Part shown: positions 63,765-64,000 of the stretch, piece after piece
Numbering within the stretch: position 1 is the first letter of the stretch
Layout: each line of letters opens with the position of its first letter
DNA from: Candidatus Nanopelagicales bacterium
Lineage (GTDB): Bacteria; Actinomycetota; Actinomycetes; S36-B12; UBA5976
Direction of reading: 5' to 3'
Assembly: GCA_030157865.1 (NCBI GenBank)
Contig: JAOATY010000003.1
Location: 27,883 to 91,882, forward strand
DNA: 64,000 nt
Made by a program: the position numbers and the translations under genes
The notes under the pieces: generated by a model
The model's database searches: none
Told to the model about the DNA's origin: nothing
What the model saw: the letters and a program-made list of their open reading frames with translations, nothing else

Positions 63765-64000
63765 CTAGTTATTGGATGCTGGCTCTTCTTCAGTTTCGTG
63801 ATTTGAATTCGAATCAGATTCAGTCTGATCCTCATCAACTTCTTGAGTCTCGGAGTGAGCAACTGGTGGGGCTGACTGAAGGTTTCGTTTCCCAACAAAC
63901 CAGAAGATTCCAGCGATTAGAACGGCTACCAGAACAAGCGCTAATTCAGTTAGGTAATAAGGACGACCTTGATCCGCTATCCAGCCTGCCGGGCGATAGG
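63765..64000 (-). CDS. C-terminal part of a membrane protein, cut by the window edge
   Basis: The final 77 residues of a minus-strand gene whose start is beyond 64000. It reads YRPAGWIADQGRPYYLTE, then a membrane helix LALVLVAVLIAGIFWFVG, a short basic KRN, and a Ser/Glu/Asp-rich tail (TQEVDEDQTESDSN) to the stop at 63765-63767. It ends 25 bases before the mycothiol-dependent-family gene in the same direction. No family can be named from this part. Confidence 0.75.
   Translation of the reverse strand, partial: YRPAGWIADQGRPYYLTELALVLVAVLIAGIFWFVGKRNLQSAPPVAHSETQEVDEDQTESDSNSNHETEEEPASNN

Noticed and set aside
1..64000. CRISPR arrays, insertion sequences, integrases or long direct repeats
   Set aside because: None was found by reading; the only repeated sequences of note are parS sites, DnaA boxes and hairpins.

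Overview
The window is the replication-origin region of a low-GC actinobacterium. It carries the actinobacterial order rnpA-rpmH-dnaA-oriC-dnaN-recF-dciA-gyrB-gyrA-DUF3566-tRNA-Ile-DLW39-tRNA-Ala. Lineage markers are a WhiB regulator, inositol-1-phosphate synthase and a mycothiol-dependent enzyme family, DUF5318, DUF3566, a CwlM-like protein, a MarP-like protease and a 6C small RNA. By eye the base composition is clearly AT-richer than in mycobacteria or streptomycetes. Intergenic gaps are very short and many starts overlap the previous stop. Together this suggests a small, streamlined genome such as a planktonic freshwater lineage (acI/Nanopelagicales type). That assignment is inference.

Left arm (1-25,220). 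The ribosomal operon rpsF-ssb-rpsR-rplI reads leftward, behind a leader that can fold like the S6:S18 autoregulatory element. Next come endonuclease IV, a FemAB transferase coupled to an alanine-racemase-like protein, a PASTA-containing class A PBP with DUF5318, a PadR regulator with a palindromic operator candidate, inositol phosphate synthase, an MFS protein and the CCA-adding enzyme. A cell-envelope group follows: DUF6049 protein, MurJ, a membrane pseudokinase, TrxB, TrxA and a CwlM-like protein. The origin-proximal leftward group is parB-parA-rsmG-jag-yidC-yidD-rnpA-rpmH, with three parS sites.

Origin (25,221-27,423). dnaA is preceded by weak DnaA boxes. The 487-base dnaA-dnaN gap holds five perfect DnaA boxes and AT-rich stretches.

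Right arm (27,424-64,000). dnaN, recF, dciA, gyrB, gyrA, a DUF3566 protein, two tRNAs flanking a 37-residue membrane peptide, and an MFS protein come first. dnaB follows with its own DnaA-box cluster; it is separated from rplI, its usual neighbour. Then come a class III aminotransferase, a PP2C phosphatase, an HisC-type aminotransferase, an EamA exporter, a YqeY protein, a second class A PBP divergent from a WhiB4-like regulator, DUF4177, RidA, Crp, Nth, NUDIX, MarP-like protease, an unrecognised protein, acs, nhaA, a holin-X-like protein and a degenerate Fic-fold protein. A 6C RNA precedes a seven-gene tad/Flp pilus locus. The end carries a STAS protein, tRNA-Arg, a YciI protein, a DUF4258/DUF2283 toxin-antitoxin-like pair, a small unknown protein, a CDGSH protein, a mycothiol-dependent-family enzyme and a truncated membrane protein.

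Most of the window is conserved core. I saw no CRISPR array, insertion sequence, prophage or rRNA operon, and no clearly new multi-gene system. The most interesting points are the relocated dnaB with DnaA boxes, the 6C RNA beside the tad locus, the rpsF leader structure, the degenerate Fic protein, the DUF4258/DUF2283 pair and the unrecognised gene beside marP.
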